Shown here piece by piece: positions 17,667 to 25,446 of a stretch of DNA of 64,000 nucleotides (positions are counted from its first letter, which is position 1; each line of letters begins with the position of its first letter). Both the position numbers and the translations under genes were made by a program. A model generated the notes under the pieces. It had not been told where the DNA came from. It made no database searches and was given only the letters and a program-made list of their open reading frames with translations. This stretch comes from VRUE01 sp963707965 (GTDB lineage Bacteria > Actinomycetota > Thermoleophilia > Solirubrobacterales > 70-9), in contig CAVPRR010000006.1 of assembly GCA_963707965.1 (NCBI GenBank), forward strand, positions 186,001 through 250,000, read 5' to 3'.

Positions 17667-17885
17667 CTAGCTCGGGACGGGCTCTCGCCGCGCTGGCTCG
17701 TGGACGGGCTCTCGCCGCGCTGACTCGTGGACGGGCTCTCGCCGCGCTGACTGGGGGCGTGCTCGAGATTTTCCACCCATATGGGGGAAAATCGCATGGC
17801 ACGTCACCTCAAGATCAGCCGTCGTCGCCTCAAGATCAGCGGTCGTCGCCTCGAGATCAGCCGTCGTCGCCTCGAGATCAACCAT
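17667..17885 (-). CDS. Possible 72-residue heptad-repeat protein built from two tandem repeats
   Basis: This minus-strand frame starts with the ATG that immediately follows the stop of the zinc-ribbon gene. It consists of three or more copies of the heptad DLEATTA, then CHAIFPHMGGKSR, then three copies of a SARREPVHE-like unit. Both repeat units are multiples of three (21 and 27 bp), so the frame survives expansion. No ribosome binding site is visible and composition is extreme. It may be a real small coiled-coil protein or merely repeat DNA that happens to be open. Confidence 0.35.
   Translation of the reverse strand: MVDLEATTADLEATTADLEATTADLEVTCHAIFPHMGGKSRARPQSARREPVHESARREPVHEPARREPVPS
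17686..17768. repeat. 27-bp tandem repeat, about three copies
   Basis: The unit CGGGCTCTCGCCGCGCTG plus CTCGTGGA is repeated with few changes. It lies just left of a palindrome (GATTTTCC, then CCCATATGGG, then GGAAAATC, about 17767-17793) and of a second tandem array, so the whole 17.68-17.89 kb interval is repeat DNA between two minus-strand gene groups. Confidence 0.8.
17800..17885. repeat. 21-bp tandem repeat, four copies
   Basis: Four copies of a unit like CGCCTCGAGATCAGCCGTCGT, the right-hand one diverging at the start codon of the minus-strand heptad frame. It encodes DLEATTA on the minus strand. Confidence 0.8.
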
Positions 17886-18215
17886 CTAAGGGCGGCGGCG
17901 CCCCGACGGCTTCCGCCCGCGCGCCTCGAGCTTCGATTGCGAGGACTGCGAGGCCGGCACCCGCCTCACGTCGCGCAGGTCGGGAACGAGCATTTCTTCG
18001 GCGCACCGTTTGTGCCAATGGTGGTGTTCGGTGCCACCGAGTCGCAGTACGTACTGCACGACCGTGTGCTCGGCGCCGATGTCGATATCTCCATGGCAGC
18101 CGGGGCATCGGTAGAGCTTCTGGCCGAAGCTGCGGATCAGCCAGACCTCGTTGCCTTCGTCGTCGTAGCCGCGCAGGCTCCAGCGCTTGCTGGGCTGCCC
18201 GGCGGCCTCGCTCAT
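17886..18215 (-). CDS. Small zinc-ribbon-like protein
   Basis: 109 residues. After a polar N-terminus comes LYRCPGCHGDIDIGAEHTVV and later HHHWHKRCAEEML. The two CxxC cysteines plus the later His/Cys (HKRC) form a plausible single zinc site. The basic tail (KLEARGRKPSGRRRP) may bind nucleic acid. The layout resembles small actinobacterial zinc-ribbon proteins of unknown function. Its ATG overlaps the stop of the preceding membrane gene (ATGA), and its stop abuts the heptad-repeat frame. Confidence 0.7.
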   Translation of the reverse strand: MSEAAGQPSKRWSLRGYDDEGNEVWLIRSFGQKLYRCPGCHGDIDIGAEHTVVQYVLRLGGTEHHHWHKRCAEEMLVPDLRDVRRVPASQSSQSKLEARGRKPSGRRRP

Positions 18216-18607
18216 CGCTTGGACAGCCAGGCGAAGCCGGCCGCCATCGCCACGTTGGCGACCCCGGCGAGACGAAGGCCAAGCTTTGCGCCTGGCCGGC
18301 TGATCGCCGGTGACTCAGACCAGAGAGCATCGGTGGCGATCTCAGTGCCGCGCAGCCAGGCCAGCGCCCACCAGTCGCGTTCCTCGCCGCGGACTGCGGC
18401 CACCGCATGTGCGGCGGCGAAGGTGAGCCAGACCGGCCCGGAACGGCGGAACAGGTGGGCTGCTTCCGGCGAGGGCTCGTCGTGGCCCAGCACCCGCAGC
18501 GTCGCCTCCGGCGCGGCGATTGCCGCGCTCCCAAGCACCAGATCGAAGGCGATCATGTTGCGGTTCGTCAGGCGCAGCGCTTGTTCGAGCGTCATTGCAA
18601 CACCCAT
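18212..18607 (-). CDS. Small DoxX/DUF4267-like membrane protein
   Basis: 131 residues from ATG 18607 (MGVAMTLEQ), or 127 from ATG 18595. The open frame runs further upstream but only as antisense of the RpiR gene. Three to four hydrophobic helices are seen (MIAFDLVLGSAAIAAPEATL, VWLTFAAAHAVAAV and LRLAGVANVAMAAGFAWL). The pattern resembles small integral proteins of the DUF4267 type. It is coupled to the zinc-ribbon gene by ATGA. It is divergent from the RpiR regulator with about 50 bp between starts, so that regulator could control it. Confidence 0.6.
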   Translation of the reverse strand: MGVAMTLEQALRLTNRNMIAFDLVLGSAAIAAPEATLRVLGHDEPSPEAAHLFRRSGPVWLTFAAAHAVAAVRGEERDWWALAWLRGTEIATDALWSESPAISRPGAKLGLRLAGVANVAMAAGFAWLSKR

Positions 18608-18655
18608 CCAACCAGATTGGAAGGGAAAGCATGCGATCCGGCGAAGTGGACGGCC

Positions 18656-19516
18656 GTGACCAAGACTGCGACCAAGTCTGCCCCCAGCCTCAAGAGCCTG
18701 TCCGAGTACATCCAGGAGCGCTTCGACGAGTTCTCGCGCTCTCAGAAGGACGTCGCCCGCTACATCATCGACCATCTCGACGAGGCGGCGTTCCTCACCG
18801 CCGAGGAGTTGGCCCGCAGAGCGAGCACCTCGTCATCGACGGTGGTGCGCTTCTCGCAGGCCCTCGGCTTCGAGGGTTATCCGGAGCTGCAGCAGGCCGC
18901 AATCGAGGAGTACCGCAGCTCGGCCGTGGCCGGCAACGGCGGCGCCAGCAACAGCGGCGCCCTGTTCTCGTTCGACCACTCCGAGCTGGAGGGCTCGCTG
19001 GGCGCCGACTACTCGAACCTCGAGGAAACCGCACGCAACCTGACCCGCGAGCAGGTCGATGGGGCCGTCGCAGCGCTTGCCGAGGCCCAGCGCGTCGTCA
19101 TCGTCGGCGTCGACCAGATGGCCTTCTTCGCCAGCTACCTGCGGCACATGCTCAGCCTGCTGGACATCCGCGCTGAGATTGTGGCCAGCACCGGTGGCGA
19201 GTCGCTGCAGCGGCTGGGGCGGATCGATGACGAGACGCTGGTCATCGTGCTCTCCGCGGGCCGCGCCCACCCCCTTCTGCTGCGGGCGATGAAGCTGGCT
19301 CTGCATCGCCGCGCCCGCACCCTGGCGATCTCCGACGCGTCGCTGTCGGAGGTCGGGGAGCACGCCGAGCAGACCCTCTACTACTCCTCGAACAGTCCCT
19401 CCTTCGCCCGCTCGAACACGGCACTGATGTCGCTGGTCCAGGCGCTTGCTCACGGGCTCTACGCCCGCGACGAAGCCGCCCACAAGGACCGCATTCGGGC
19501 CTACAAACTCAAGTAG
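18656..19516 (+). CDS. RpiR/MurR-family transcriptional regulator
   Basis: 286 residues from GTG 18656. The N-terminal RpiR helix-turn-helix is clear (FSRSQKDVARYIIDHLDEAA, then ARRASTSSSTVVRFSQALGF). The C-terminal SIS sugar-phosphate-binding fold spans about 130-270 (RVVIVGVDQMAFFASYLRHM and LVIVLSAGRAHPLLLRAMKL). Family members sense phosphosugars or muramic acid phosphate. No sugar catabolic genes are adjacent. Targets may be the divergent small membrane gene or the downstream pyridoxal phosphate genes, but that is only positional. Confidence 0.87.
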   Translation: MTKTATKSAPSLKSLSEYIQERFDEFSRSQKDVARYIIDHLDEAAFLTAEELARRASTSSSTVVRFSQALGFEGYPELQQAAIEEYRSSAVAGNGGASNSGALFSFDHSELEGSLGADYSNLEETARNLTREQVDGAVAALAEAQRVVIVGVDQMAFFASYLRHMLSLLDIRAEIVASTGGESLQRLGRIDDETLVIVLSAGRAHPLLLRAMKLALHRRARTLAISDASLSEVGEHAEQTLYYSSNSPSFARSNTALMSLVQALAHGLYARDEAAHKDRIRAYKLK

Positions 19517-19585
19517 CGACTGCCGCGAGCGAGGCGGCCTCGATGGAACCGCCGCAATGCATGCAGGCGCTTCTCGACGGACCCG

Positions 19586-19591
19586 TAATAT
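19586..19591 (+). promoter_or_regulatory. Candidate -10 element for pdxS
   Basis: TAATAT ends 7 bp before the GTG of pdxS, and no Shine-Dalgarno is present. The spacing fits transcription starting at or near the start codon, i.e. a leaderless mRNA as is common in actinobacteria. No convincing -35 is seen. Confidence 0.35.
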
Positions 19592-19598
19592 TGGCTGC

Positions 19599-20486
19599 GT
19601 GACCGAGCACGCCACCTTCCGGATCAAGACCGGCCTCGCCGAGATGCTCAAGGGCGGGGTCATCATGGACGTCGTCACCCCCGAACAGGCGCTGATCGCC
19701 GAGCAGTCGGGCGCCTGCGCGGTGATGGCGCTCGAGCGCGTGCCCGCTGACATCCGCCGCGACGGTGGCGTCGCCCGCATGTCGGACCCGGCGATGATCA
19801 AGGGGATCCAGGACGCGGTGACGATCCCGGTGATGGCGAAGGCGAGGATCGGCCACTTCGCCGAGGCCCAGGTTCTGGAAGCGCTCGAAGTCGACTACAT
19901 CGACGAGTCGGAGGTCCTGACCCCGGCCGACGAGCGCAACCACATCGATAAGTTCGCCTTCGAGGTGCCGTTCGTCTGCGGCGCCACCAGCCTGGGAGAG
20001 GCCCTGCGGCGGCTCGGCGAGGGGGCGGCGATGATTCGCTCCAAGGGTGAGGCGGGCACCGGCAACGTGGTCGAGGCCGTCCGGCACATGCGCGAGATCA
20101 CCGGTGGGATCAAGAGGCTGACCCTGCTGGGCCCCGAGGAGCTGGCCGCCGCCGCCAAGGACCATCAGGCGCCGCTGGAGGTTGTTCGCGAGGTCGCGGA
20201 GAAGGGCCGCCTGCCGGTGCCGCTGTTCTGCGCCGGCGGCATCGCGACCCCGGCCGACGCCGCGCTGATGATGCAGCTTGGCGCTGAAGGAAACTTCGTC
20301 GGCTCGGGGATCTTCAAGAGCTCAGATCCCGAGCGCCGCGCCCGGGCGATTGTCGAGGCGACCACGCACTTCAAGGATCCCGAGCAGGTGGCGGCGGCCT
20401 CGATCGGGCTTGGCGAGGCGATGCCCGGCCTGGAGATCGCCGAGCTCGCGGCGGCGGACGCGCTTCTGCAGGACCGCGGTGCCTGA
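19599..20486 (+). CDS. pdxS: Pyridoxal 5'-phosphate synthase, PdxS subunit
   Basis: Builds PLP from ribose 5-phosphate, glyceraldehyde 3-phosphate and ammonia delivered by PdxT. 295 residues from GTG 19599. The catalytic lysines fall exactly at the family positions: Lys81 in MAKARIGHF and Lys149 in SKGEAGTGN. VMALERVPADIR and FCAGGIATPADAALMMQLGA are also typical. The frame is open upstream but homology begins at the chosen start. It overlaps pdxT by 8 bp, forming the usual pair. Confidence 0.97.
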   Translation: MTEHATFRIKTGLAEMLKGGVIMDVVTPEQALIAEQSGACAVMALERVPADIRRDGGVARMSDPAMIKGIQDAVTIPVMAKARIGHFAEAQVLEALEVDYIDESEVLTPADERNHIDKFAFEVPFVCGATSLGEALRRLGEGAAMIRSKGEAGTGNVVEAVRHMREITGGIKRLTLLGPEELAAAAKDHQAPLEVVREVAEKGRLPVPLFCAGGIATPADAALMMQLGAEGNFVGSGIFKSSDPERRARAIVEATTHFKDPEQVAAASIGLGEAMPGLEIAELAAADALLQDRGA

Positions 20487-21111
20487 GCTGAGCGTCGGCG
20501 TCCTCGCGGTGCAGGGAGGGTTCGAAGCGCACGCCCGCATGCTGCGCGAGCTGGGGGCTGACGCGAGAGAGGTGCGGGTCCCGAAGGATCTCTTCGGGCT
20601 CGACGGCCTGGTGATCCCGGGCGGGGAGAGCACGACCATCGTCAAGGGGATCGAGTCTGCGCACCTGGAGCCCGCGATTCGCGCCCACCGCGAGTCCGGC
20701 GGGACCGTGTTCGGGACCTGTGCGGGGCTGATCGTCTGCGACGACCAGCACCTTGGCCTGATCGACGCGACCGCGAGGCGCAACGCGTTCGGCCGCCAGC
20801 TGCAGAGCTTCGAGACCGACGTGGAGGTGGAGGGGATCGGCGACGAGCCGCTGCGCGCCGTCTTCATCCGAGCGCCCTGGGTCGAGCGCCACGGGCCGGG
20901 CGTCGAGGTGCTCGCGTCCCACGAGGGGCACGCGGTGGTTGTCCGCGAGGGCGGCGTGCTCGCCTGCGCGTTCCACCCGGAGCTGACCGACGATTCCCGC
21001 CTCCACGCGCTCTTCATGGCAATGACGACCGGCGCGCGGCACCGCGCACACCAGGCGGCCGGCCGCGCGCACGATGGGGCAGACCGCGCACACCAGGAGG
21101 CAGAGACGTGA
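20479..21111 (+). CDS. pdxT: Pyridoxal 5'-phosphate synthase glutaminase, PdxT subunit
   Basis: Class-I glutaminase that hydrolyses glutamine and channels ammonia to PdxS. 210 residues. GVLAVQGGFEAH at the start, PGGESTT, the catalytic cysteine in FGTCAGL (Cys81) and His166/Glu168 in FHPEL complete the triad. The last 25 residues (after FMAMTTGAR) form a His/Ala-rich imperfect repeat (RAHQAAGRAHDGADRAHQEA) not found in the family and probably arisen by duplication. The start overlaps pdxS and the stop overlaps the aminopeptidase GTG. Confidence 0.95.
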   Translation: MPELSVGVLAVQGGFEAHARMLRELGADAREVRVPKDLFGLDGLVIPGGESTTIVKGIESAHLEPAIRAHRESGGTVFGTCAGLIVCDDQHLGLIDATARRNAFGRQLQSFETDVEVEGIGDEPLRAVFIRAPWVERHGPGVEVLASHEGHAVVVREGGVLACAFHPELTDDSRLHALFMAMTTGARHRAHQAAGRAHDGADRAHQEAET

Positions 21112-22211
21112 GAGACCCGAGGGCAGAACGGCTGGCGAAGATCCTGGTCGGCTACTCGACCGAGGTCAAGGAGGGCGAGCTCGTTGCGATCGACGGGGAG
21201 AGCGCCGCGGCACCGCTGCTGCTTGCCATCTACGAGGAGGTGTTGAAGGCGGGGGCGAACCCGATCATGAACGTTTCCCTTGGCGGCCAGACGGCGGCCT
21301 ACTTCAAGCACGCTTCGGACGCCCAGCTCGACTGGGTCTCGCCGCCCTCGGAATGGCTGCTCGACAACGCCGACGTGCGCATTGCCGTTGGCGCCTCCAG
21401 CAACACGCGCGAGCTCTCCGGAGTCCCGCCGCAGCGCCAGTCCCGCCGCCAGATCGCCACCGGCGAGCTGCTCGGCCGGGCGATGGAGCGCAGCGCCAAG
21501 GGCGAGTTCCGCTGGTGCTACACGCTCTTCCCAACCAACGCCTACGCGTCCGAGGCGGAGATGAGCCTGGCGGACTACGAGGACTTCTACTACGGCGCCT
21601 GCCTCGCCGACGACGACGAGCCGTTGACCGCCTGGGAGCGGGCCTCGGCCGAGACCAAGCGCCTCGCCGAGTGGATCGAGGGGCGCGAGGAGGTGCGGGT
21701 GACGGCGCCGGGGACCGACATCACGCTGGGGATCGCAGGTCGCAAGTTCATCCCCTGCGACGGGCGCCACAACATGCCCGACGGAGAGTTCTTCACCGGT
21801 CCGGTCGAGGACTCCGTCGAGGGCGAGGTCAGCTTCCACCTGCCGGCGACGATCGGCGGCCGGGAGGTGGCCGGGGTGCGTCTGCGCTTCGAGGCCGGCA
21901 AGGTCGTCGAGGCCAGCGCCGAGCGGGGTGAGGAGTTCCTGATCGAGCTGCTCGACACCGACCCCGGCGCCCGCCGCCTGGGAGAGCTGGGGATCGGGAC
22001 CAACTACGCGATCGACCGCGGCACCCGCGAGGTCCTGCTCGACGAGAAGCTCGGCGGCACCGTCCACCTGGCGGTGGGGAAGAGCTACCCGGAGTCGGGC
22101 GGGACCAACGAGTCCGCCGTCCACACCGACCTCGTCTGCGACCTGCGCCAGGGCGGCAAGATCGTCGTTGACGGCGAGACCCTCCAGGAGGACGGCCACT
22201 TCGTCGTCTAG
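21108..22211 (+). CDS. M29-family aminopeptidase
   Basis: 367 residues from a GTG that overlaps the pdxT stop (GTGA). It matches family M29 (AmpS, aminopeptidase T): an N-terminal domain with LVGYSTEVKEGELVAIDG and a C-terminal metal-binding domain with CDGRHNMPDGEFFTGP, ELGIGTNYAI, and GGTNESAVHTDLVCDL near the end, which supplies metal-ligand Glu, His and Asp. Members are cobalt- or zinc-dependent cytoplasmic exopeptidases. Linkage to pdxST seems to be simple co-transcription; no functional link is known. Confidence 0.9.
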   Translation: MRDPRAERLAKILVGYSTEVKEGELVAIDGESAAAPLLLAIYEEVLKAGANPIMNVSLGGQTAAYFKHASDAQLDWVSPPSEWLLDNADVRIAVGASSNTRELSGVPPQRQSRRQIATGELLGRAMERSAKGEFRWCYTLFPTNAYASEAEMSLADYEDFYYGACLADDDEPLTAWERASAETKRLAEWIEGREEVRVTAPGTDITLGIAGRKFIPCDGRHNMPDGEFFTGPVEDSVEGEVSFHLPATIGGREVAGVRLRFEAGKVVEASAERGEEFLIELLDTDPGARRLGELGIGTNYAIDRGTREVLLDEKLGGTVHLAVGKSYPESGGTNESAVHTDLVCDLRQGGKIVVDGETLQEDGHFVV

Positions 22212-22228
22212 CGGTTCCGCCCCAGGCC

Positions 22229-23200
22229 TCAGAACCGCGGTTCCCCCGGAGGCTCATAGCGGAATCCGAGCTCGGGGGCTGTCGGCTCCACGCCAAGGTC
22301 AAATGCCTGCTGTCCACGGAGGCGATCGCGCGCCTCTTGAAGCATCGCGGGCAGGCGCTTTGCAGCGTTGGTGTAGATGGATTCCATGATCCGTGTACCG
22401 GCGTCGCTATCGGTGGCAAGGATCATGTGGTAAAGGGGGCTGCCCTTCGTGTTCTTCAACTCGAACGGATGGGTGAAGCTGTAGCCGAGGACGCGCTCCA
22501 AGCGCCACCGCATCAGGTTGACGTACTCCTCGCGCGCCTCTGCTGCCGACATCGTCCCCTCCAGTCGCAGTTCATAGATAGGTCTCCACTCCTCGGTACC
22601 GAAGAGACGATTCGCCCGGGCGACATCGGTGTCAGAGACCTTCGCTTCGTCAAGCGCAAGCGTCCGCACGATCCCGCTCGTTGAGAACAGCATCCACAGC
22701 TCGACCTTGTACTCGGGCTTGGTTGACCCAGCGAACCGGTAACCCCGCTTGTGGTTGGCCAACGCATCCAGCGTGGCCCACGCAAGCTCCATTCCATCCG
22801 GGTCCAAGAAGGCGAATGTGGGCGCCCAACGCAGCTCTTGCAGATCTTCCAGGGCGTCTCGGACTGTGACATTGAAGTCGCCCTCGTAGACCTTGATGTC
22901 GCGGTCGGGGTAGTCGGCCGTCAGGCGTGCCTGGAGTGCCGAGGCACGCTGGCCCTGCTCGAAGTAGCGGAACCTCGTGAAGCCTGCTCCACTGCCCGCC
23001 TCCAGCGCAATCCGCGCCGAGCCGAGAAACTCCTCGCCGGTCAGGCGGTCGCGCCCGGCGCCTACTCCTGCAAACGCATCGAGATAGACCCGCTCGCCCT
23101 GGCTCTTCGAGGCGGTCGTAAAGCCATCCAGGTAGTCGGCGAGCATTTGGAGTTTCGCTCGCGACCAATAGCCCCAGGACCGACCTGTCTCGCTGCTCAT
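22229..23200 (-). CDS. tcmP: Three-Cys-motif partner protein (TcmP family)
   Basis: 323 residues from ATG 23200. The sequence fits TcmP: WSRAKLQMLADYLDGFTTA, then YLDAFAGVGAG resembling a methyltransferase motif I, RYFEQ and TFAFLDPDGMELAW (a DPxG catalytic-like loop), and a C-terminal helical region with ELKNTKGSPLYHMILATD. The fold looks like a SAM-dependent methyltransferase or nuclease-associated domain, but the family's activity is unproven. The name comes from its gene partner, a protein with three clustered cysteines (DUF5131), which overlaps its start here (ATGA) and completes the pair. Probably DNA-damage inducible (LexA-type box at 23950). Confidence 0.85.
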   Translation of the reverse strand: MSSETGRSWGYWSRAKLQMLADYLDGFTTASKSQGERVYLDAFAGVGAGRDRLTGEEFLGSARIALEAGSGAGFTRFRYFEQGQRASALQARLTADYPDRDIKVYEGDFNVTVRDALEDLQELRWAPTFAFLDPDGMELAWATLDALANHKRGYRFAGSTKPEYKVELWMLFSTSGIVRTLALDEAKVSDTDVARANRLFGTEEWRPIYELRLEGTMSAAEAREEYVNLMRWRLERVLGYSFTHPFELKNTKGSPLYHMILATDSDAGTRIMESIYTNAAKRLPAMLQEARDRLRGQQAFDLGVEPTAPELGFRYEPPGEPRF

Positions 23201-23923
23201 GCTGCGAGCGCGCCACGTGCGACCGGCATCTCGTCCCATGTCCTCCCATCGAGCATGCGTCCGCCGCTCTTTGAGCGCACGCCGCCCCACTGCTTGAAGA
23301 AGAAGGCAACATCGGCGGCCAGGCATCGATCGCGAAGGCCACAGAGCCACTCCTCTCGCACCGGACGGTGTCCGGGCCCGGACTCCCCGCCGGTAATCAG
23401 CCAGTCGATTCCGTCCAGGTCAAGGCCATCGAGCGGCCCGAGCAGCGGCTCCGCTGAGATGAATCGCACCATGGCTGGAACATCGCGGAGGTAGTCGGCC
23501 CGCTGGATGAAGCGGCGGTTCTCAATCGAGACCCCCATCCAGACGTTGGGTGGCCAATCCAGGTGGTCCCAACTCGAGGAGCCGTTCATGACGCTTCGTG
23601 AGGATCTGGAAGCTGTGCCAGTGGGCTCTGTCCATAACCCGAAAGACCTCGACGACGAAGTCGTCCGGGATCTCCTCGTGAAAGAGGTCGCTCATCGAGT
23701 TGACGAAGATGGTCCGAGGACGCTTCCAGCGCAGCGGTTGCTCGAGGCGCTCAGGCCAAAGCTTGAGGTCAAAGCCCTGCTCGTATGGATGGCCCGGGAT
23801 TCCACGCCACCGCTCGGCAAAAGTCTCCGCATAGCAGTGTGCGCAGCCGGGGGAGACCTTTGAGCACCCGGTAACCGGATTCCACGTCGCCTCCGTCCAC
23901 TCAATCGCGCTTCTGTCAGCCAT
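23197..23923 (-). CDS. DUF5131 / Gp37-Gp68 three-cysteine protein with a +1 frameshift
   Basis: The start is ATG 23923 with a strong ribosome binding site (GGAGGAGGAC). Residues 1-20 carry SAIEWTEATWNPVTGC, then SPGCAHCYAE: a C-x6-C-x2-C cluster like a radical-SAM iron-sulfur site. The frame reads on to FQILTKRHERLLELG. There, near 23580, one extra base must be skipped to continue as HLDWPPNVWMGVSIENRRF through WLITGGESGPG and FFFKQWGG to the stop at 23197. The full protein would be about 241 residues, normal for the family. The shift may be a sequencing error or inactivation. It is coupled to TcmP by ATGA. The function of the pair is unknown. Confidence 0.8.
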
Positions 23924-23949
23924 GTCCTCCTCCCGCCATATCTCTGAGA

Positions 23950-23963
23950 CGAACGTATGTTCG
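23950..23963 (-). promoter_or_regulatory. LexA (SOS) box upstream of the DUF5131-TcmP pair
   Basis: CGAACGTATGTTCG has the CGAAC-N4-GTTCG form of the LexA operator known from Bacillus and mycobacteria, including the purine/pyrimidine pattern of the spacer. It lies 27 bp before the DUF5131 ATG, in the expected promoter position, with the ribosome binding site between. I saw no other copy of this form in the window, not even before ruvC. Confidence 0.75.
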
Positions 23964-24109
23964 CACGCCGTGCGGACGTTCCTCCTCCTTGATGGGAAAA
24001 CCGAACTGGTCCGCCCCCCGGCAGGGGGCGCAGGATGCGTGCAGCCGCTTTCCATGACTCTACGTCAGCAGGTCAACGGTCGACTGAGCAGTGCGGGGCC
24101 GCGCAACCG

Positions 24110-24568
24110 CTAATGGTTCGGCAGAGGCGAGCCGGCCAGCAGGAAGAACCACGCGGTGAATGCCGCGATGGCCAGCAGGACGGAGCCGATCAGGACCGCC
24201 TCGACGACCGTGGTCGTGCCGATCGGCGTGGTGGTGTCGCCCATGCTCCTCAGCCAGGTCGGGCGCATCGGGGTGAGTCGGTTGGTGCCGGTGATGCGCA
24301 TGTACAGGCGGTTGAGCTGGCCGATCAGCCAGGCGACCACCGCGATCGTGACGATGATCCCGACCGCGACCACTATGTAGGGGCCCTCGCTGGGGAACTG
24401 GCTGTTGGAGACCTTCGACCCGATGTAGATCCAGCTCAGCGGGATGGCCGTCCACAGCGAGAGTGCCGCAAGCAGCATCGCAACGAAGATGACGCTTGCC
24501 GCCAGTCCCCGGGCGGGGCTCGTTCCATGCGAATGGGTGGCCGTCTCTGGCTGCATCCCCAGGTTCAT
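24110..24568 (-). CDS. Small three-helix membrane protein
   Basis: 152 residues from ATG 24568 (MNLGMQPETATHSHG), or 148 from ATG 24556. The frame upstream is antisense to yebC. Three hydrophobic helices are visible: VIFVAMLLAALSLWTAIPLSW, IVVAVGIIVTIAVVAWLIG and VEAVLIGSVLLAIAAFTAWF. Between the last two is a conserved-looking cytoplasmic stretch LYMRITGTNRLTPMRPTWLR. The family is not recognised. It is divergent from yebC with about 13 bp between the start codons, so the promoters overlap the coding ends. Confidence 0.65.
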   Translation of the reverse strand: MNLGMQPETATHSHGTSPARGLAASVIFVAMLLAALSLWTAIPLSWIYIGSKVSNSQFPSEGPYIVVAVGIIVTIAVVAWLIGQLNRLYMRITGTNRLTPMRPTWLRSMGDTTTPIGTTTVVEAVLIGSVLLAIAAFTAWFFLLAGSPLPNH

Positions 24569-24573
24569 AGAAT
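24568..24573 (+). promoter_or_regulatory. Candidate -10 element for yebC
   Basis: TAGAAT ends 8 bp before the yebC ATG, and no ribosome binding site is present. As with pdxS, this spacing suggests a leaderless transcript. It overlaps the start codon region of the divergent membrane gene. Confidence 0.35.
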
Positions 24574-24581
24574 GGCAAACG

Positions 24582-25334
24582 ATGTCCGGACATTCGAAGT
24601 GGTCCTCGATCAAACACAAGAAGGGCGCCGCCGACGCCAAACGCGGCAAGCTCTTTGCCAAGCTCGCGCGGGCGATCACGGTGGCCGCCCGCGACGGCGG
24701 CGGCGACCCGGACCACAACCCGACCCTCGCCACCGCGGTCCAGAAGGCGCGCGACGCCTCGATGCCCAAGGACAACATCCAGCGGGCCATCGAACGCGGC
24801 AGCGGGATCGGCGCCGACGCCGCGGCGATCGAACGCGAGGTGTACGAGGGCTACGGGCCCGGAGGCGCGGCGATCCTGGTCGAGGCTCTGACCGACAACC
24901 ACAACCGCACCAGCGCCGATGTGCGCCTTGCCTTCACCAAGCACAGGGGGAGCCTCGGCGAGCCCGGTTCGGTCGCATGGATCTTCGAGAAACGAGGGGC
25001 GATCGAGGTCGACGGCAGCCGCTACGGCGAAGATGACCTGATCCCGGCGATCGACGCGGGGGCCGAGGACGTCCGCGAGGAGGGCGACCTGCTGCGCGTC
25101 CTCTGCCAACCGGGCGACCTGAACGCGGTGCGCGAGGCGCTGGAGGCCGCCGGCGTGGAGATCCAGTCGGCCGACCTCACGATGGAGCCGAAGAGCACGG
25201 TTGAGGTCAAGGGAAACGACGCCAAGGCGCTGCTCGGCCTGCTCGACACCCTCGAAGACCACGACGACGTCAACGAGGTCCACGCGAACTTCGACATCCC
25301 CGAGGACGTGCTGCAGAAAATCGCCGGAGCGTGA
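24582..25334 (+). CDS. yebC: YebC/PmpR-family translation or regulatory factor
   Basis: 250 residues beginning MSGHSKWSSIKHKKGAADAK, the family signature, followed by NIQRAIERGSG, YEGYGPGG and LTDNHNRTSADVR. Family members bind DNA or the ribosome; recent work links YebC-type proteins to translation of proline-rich stretches. The ruvCAB genes follow after a 112-bp repeat-bearing gap, the usual actinobacterial order. Length is normal. Confidence 0.95.
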   Translation: MSGHSKWSSIKHKKGAADAKRGKLFAKLARAITVAARDGGGDPDHNPTLATAVQKARDASMPKDNIQRAIERGSGIGADAAAIEREVYEGYGPGGAAILVEALTDNHNRTSADVRLAFTKHRGSLGEPGSVAWIFEKRGAIEVDGSRYGEDDLIPAIDAGAEDVREEGDLLRVLCQPGDLNAVREALEAAGVEIQSADLTMEPKSTVEVKGNDAKALLGLLDTLEDHDDVNEVHANFDIPEDVLQKIAGA

Positions 25335-25341
25335 CTGACTC

Positions 25342-25436
25342 AGGGCATTCCCGCCGGACTTTCCAAAGGCATCCGGCCGGCTTTCCAAAGGCATTCCCGC
25401 CCGACTTTCTAAAGGCATCCGGCGCTCCTCCCAGAA
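25342..25436. repeat. 24-bp tandem repeat between yebC and ruvC
   Basis: Three to four imperfect copies of a unit ending CTTTCCAAAGGCAT. Units alternate between ATTCCCGCC and ATCCGG at their start. It fills almost the whole gap between the two genes, so any ruvC promoter must lie within it or in the last 20 bp. Confidence 0.75.
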
Positions 25437-25446
25437 TCTAGTTCGC

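Noticed and set aside
18608..18775. Longer N-terminus for the minus-strand membrane protein ending at 18212
   Set aside because: The extra residues are antisense to the RpiR start region and show no hydrophobic or conserved pattern; ATG 18607 or 18595 is better.
22229..23923. Prophage, because DUF5131 is also named phage Gp37/Gp68
   Set aside because: No other phage genes, integrase or attachment sites are seen, and the flanks are chromosomal housekeeping genes.
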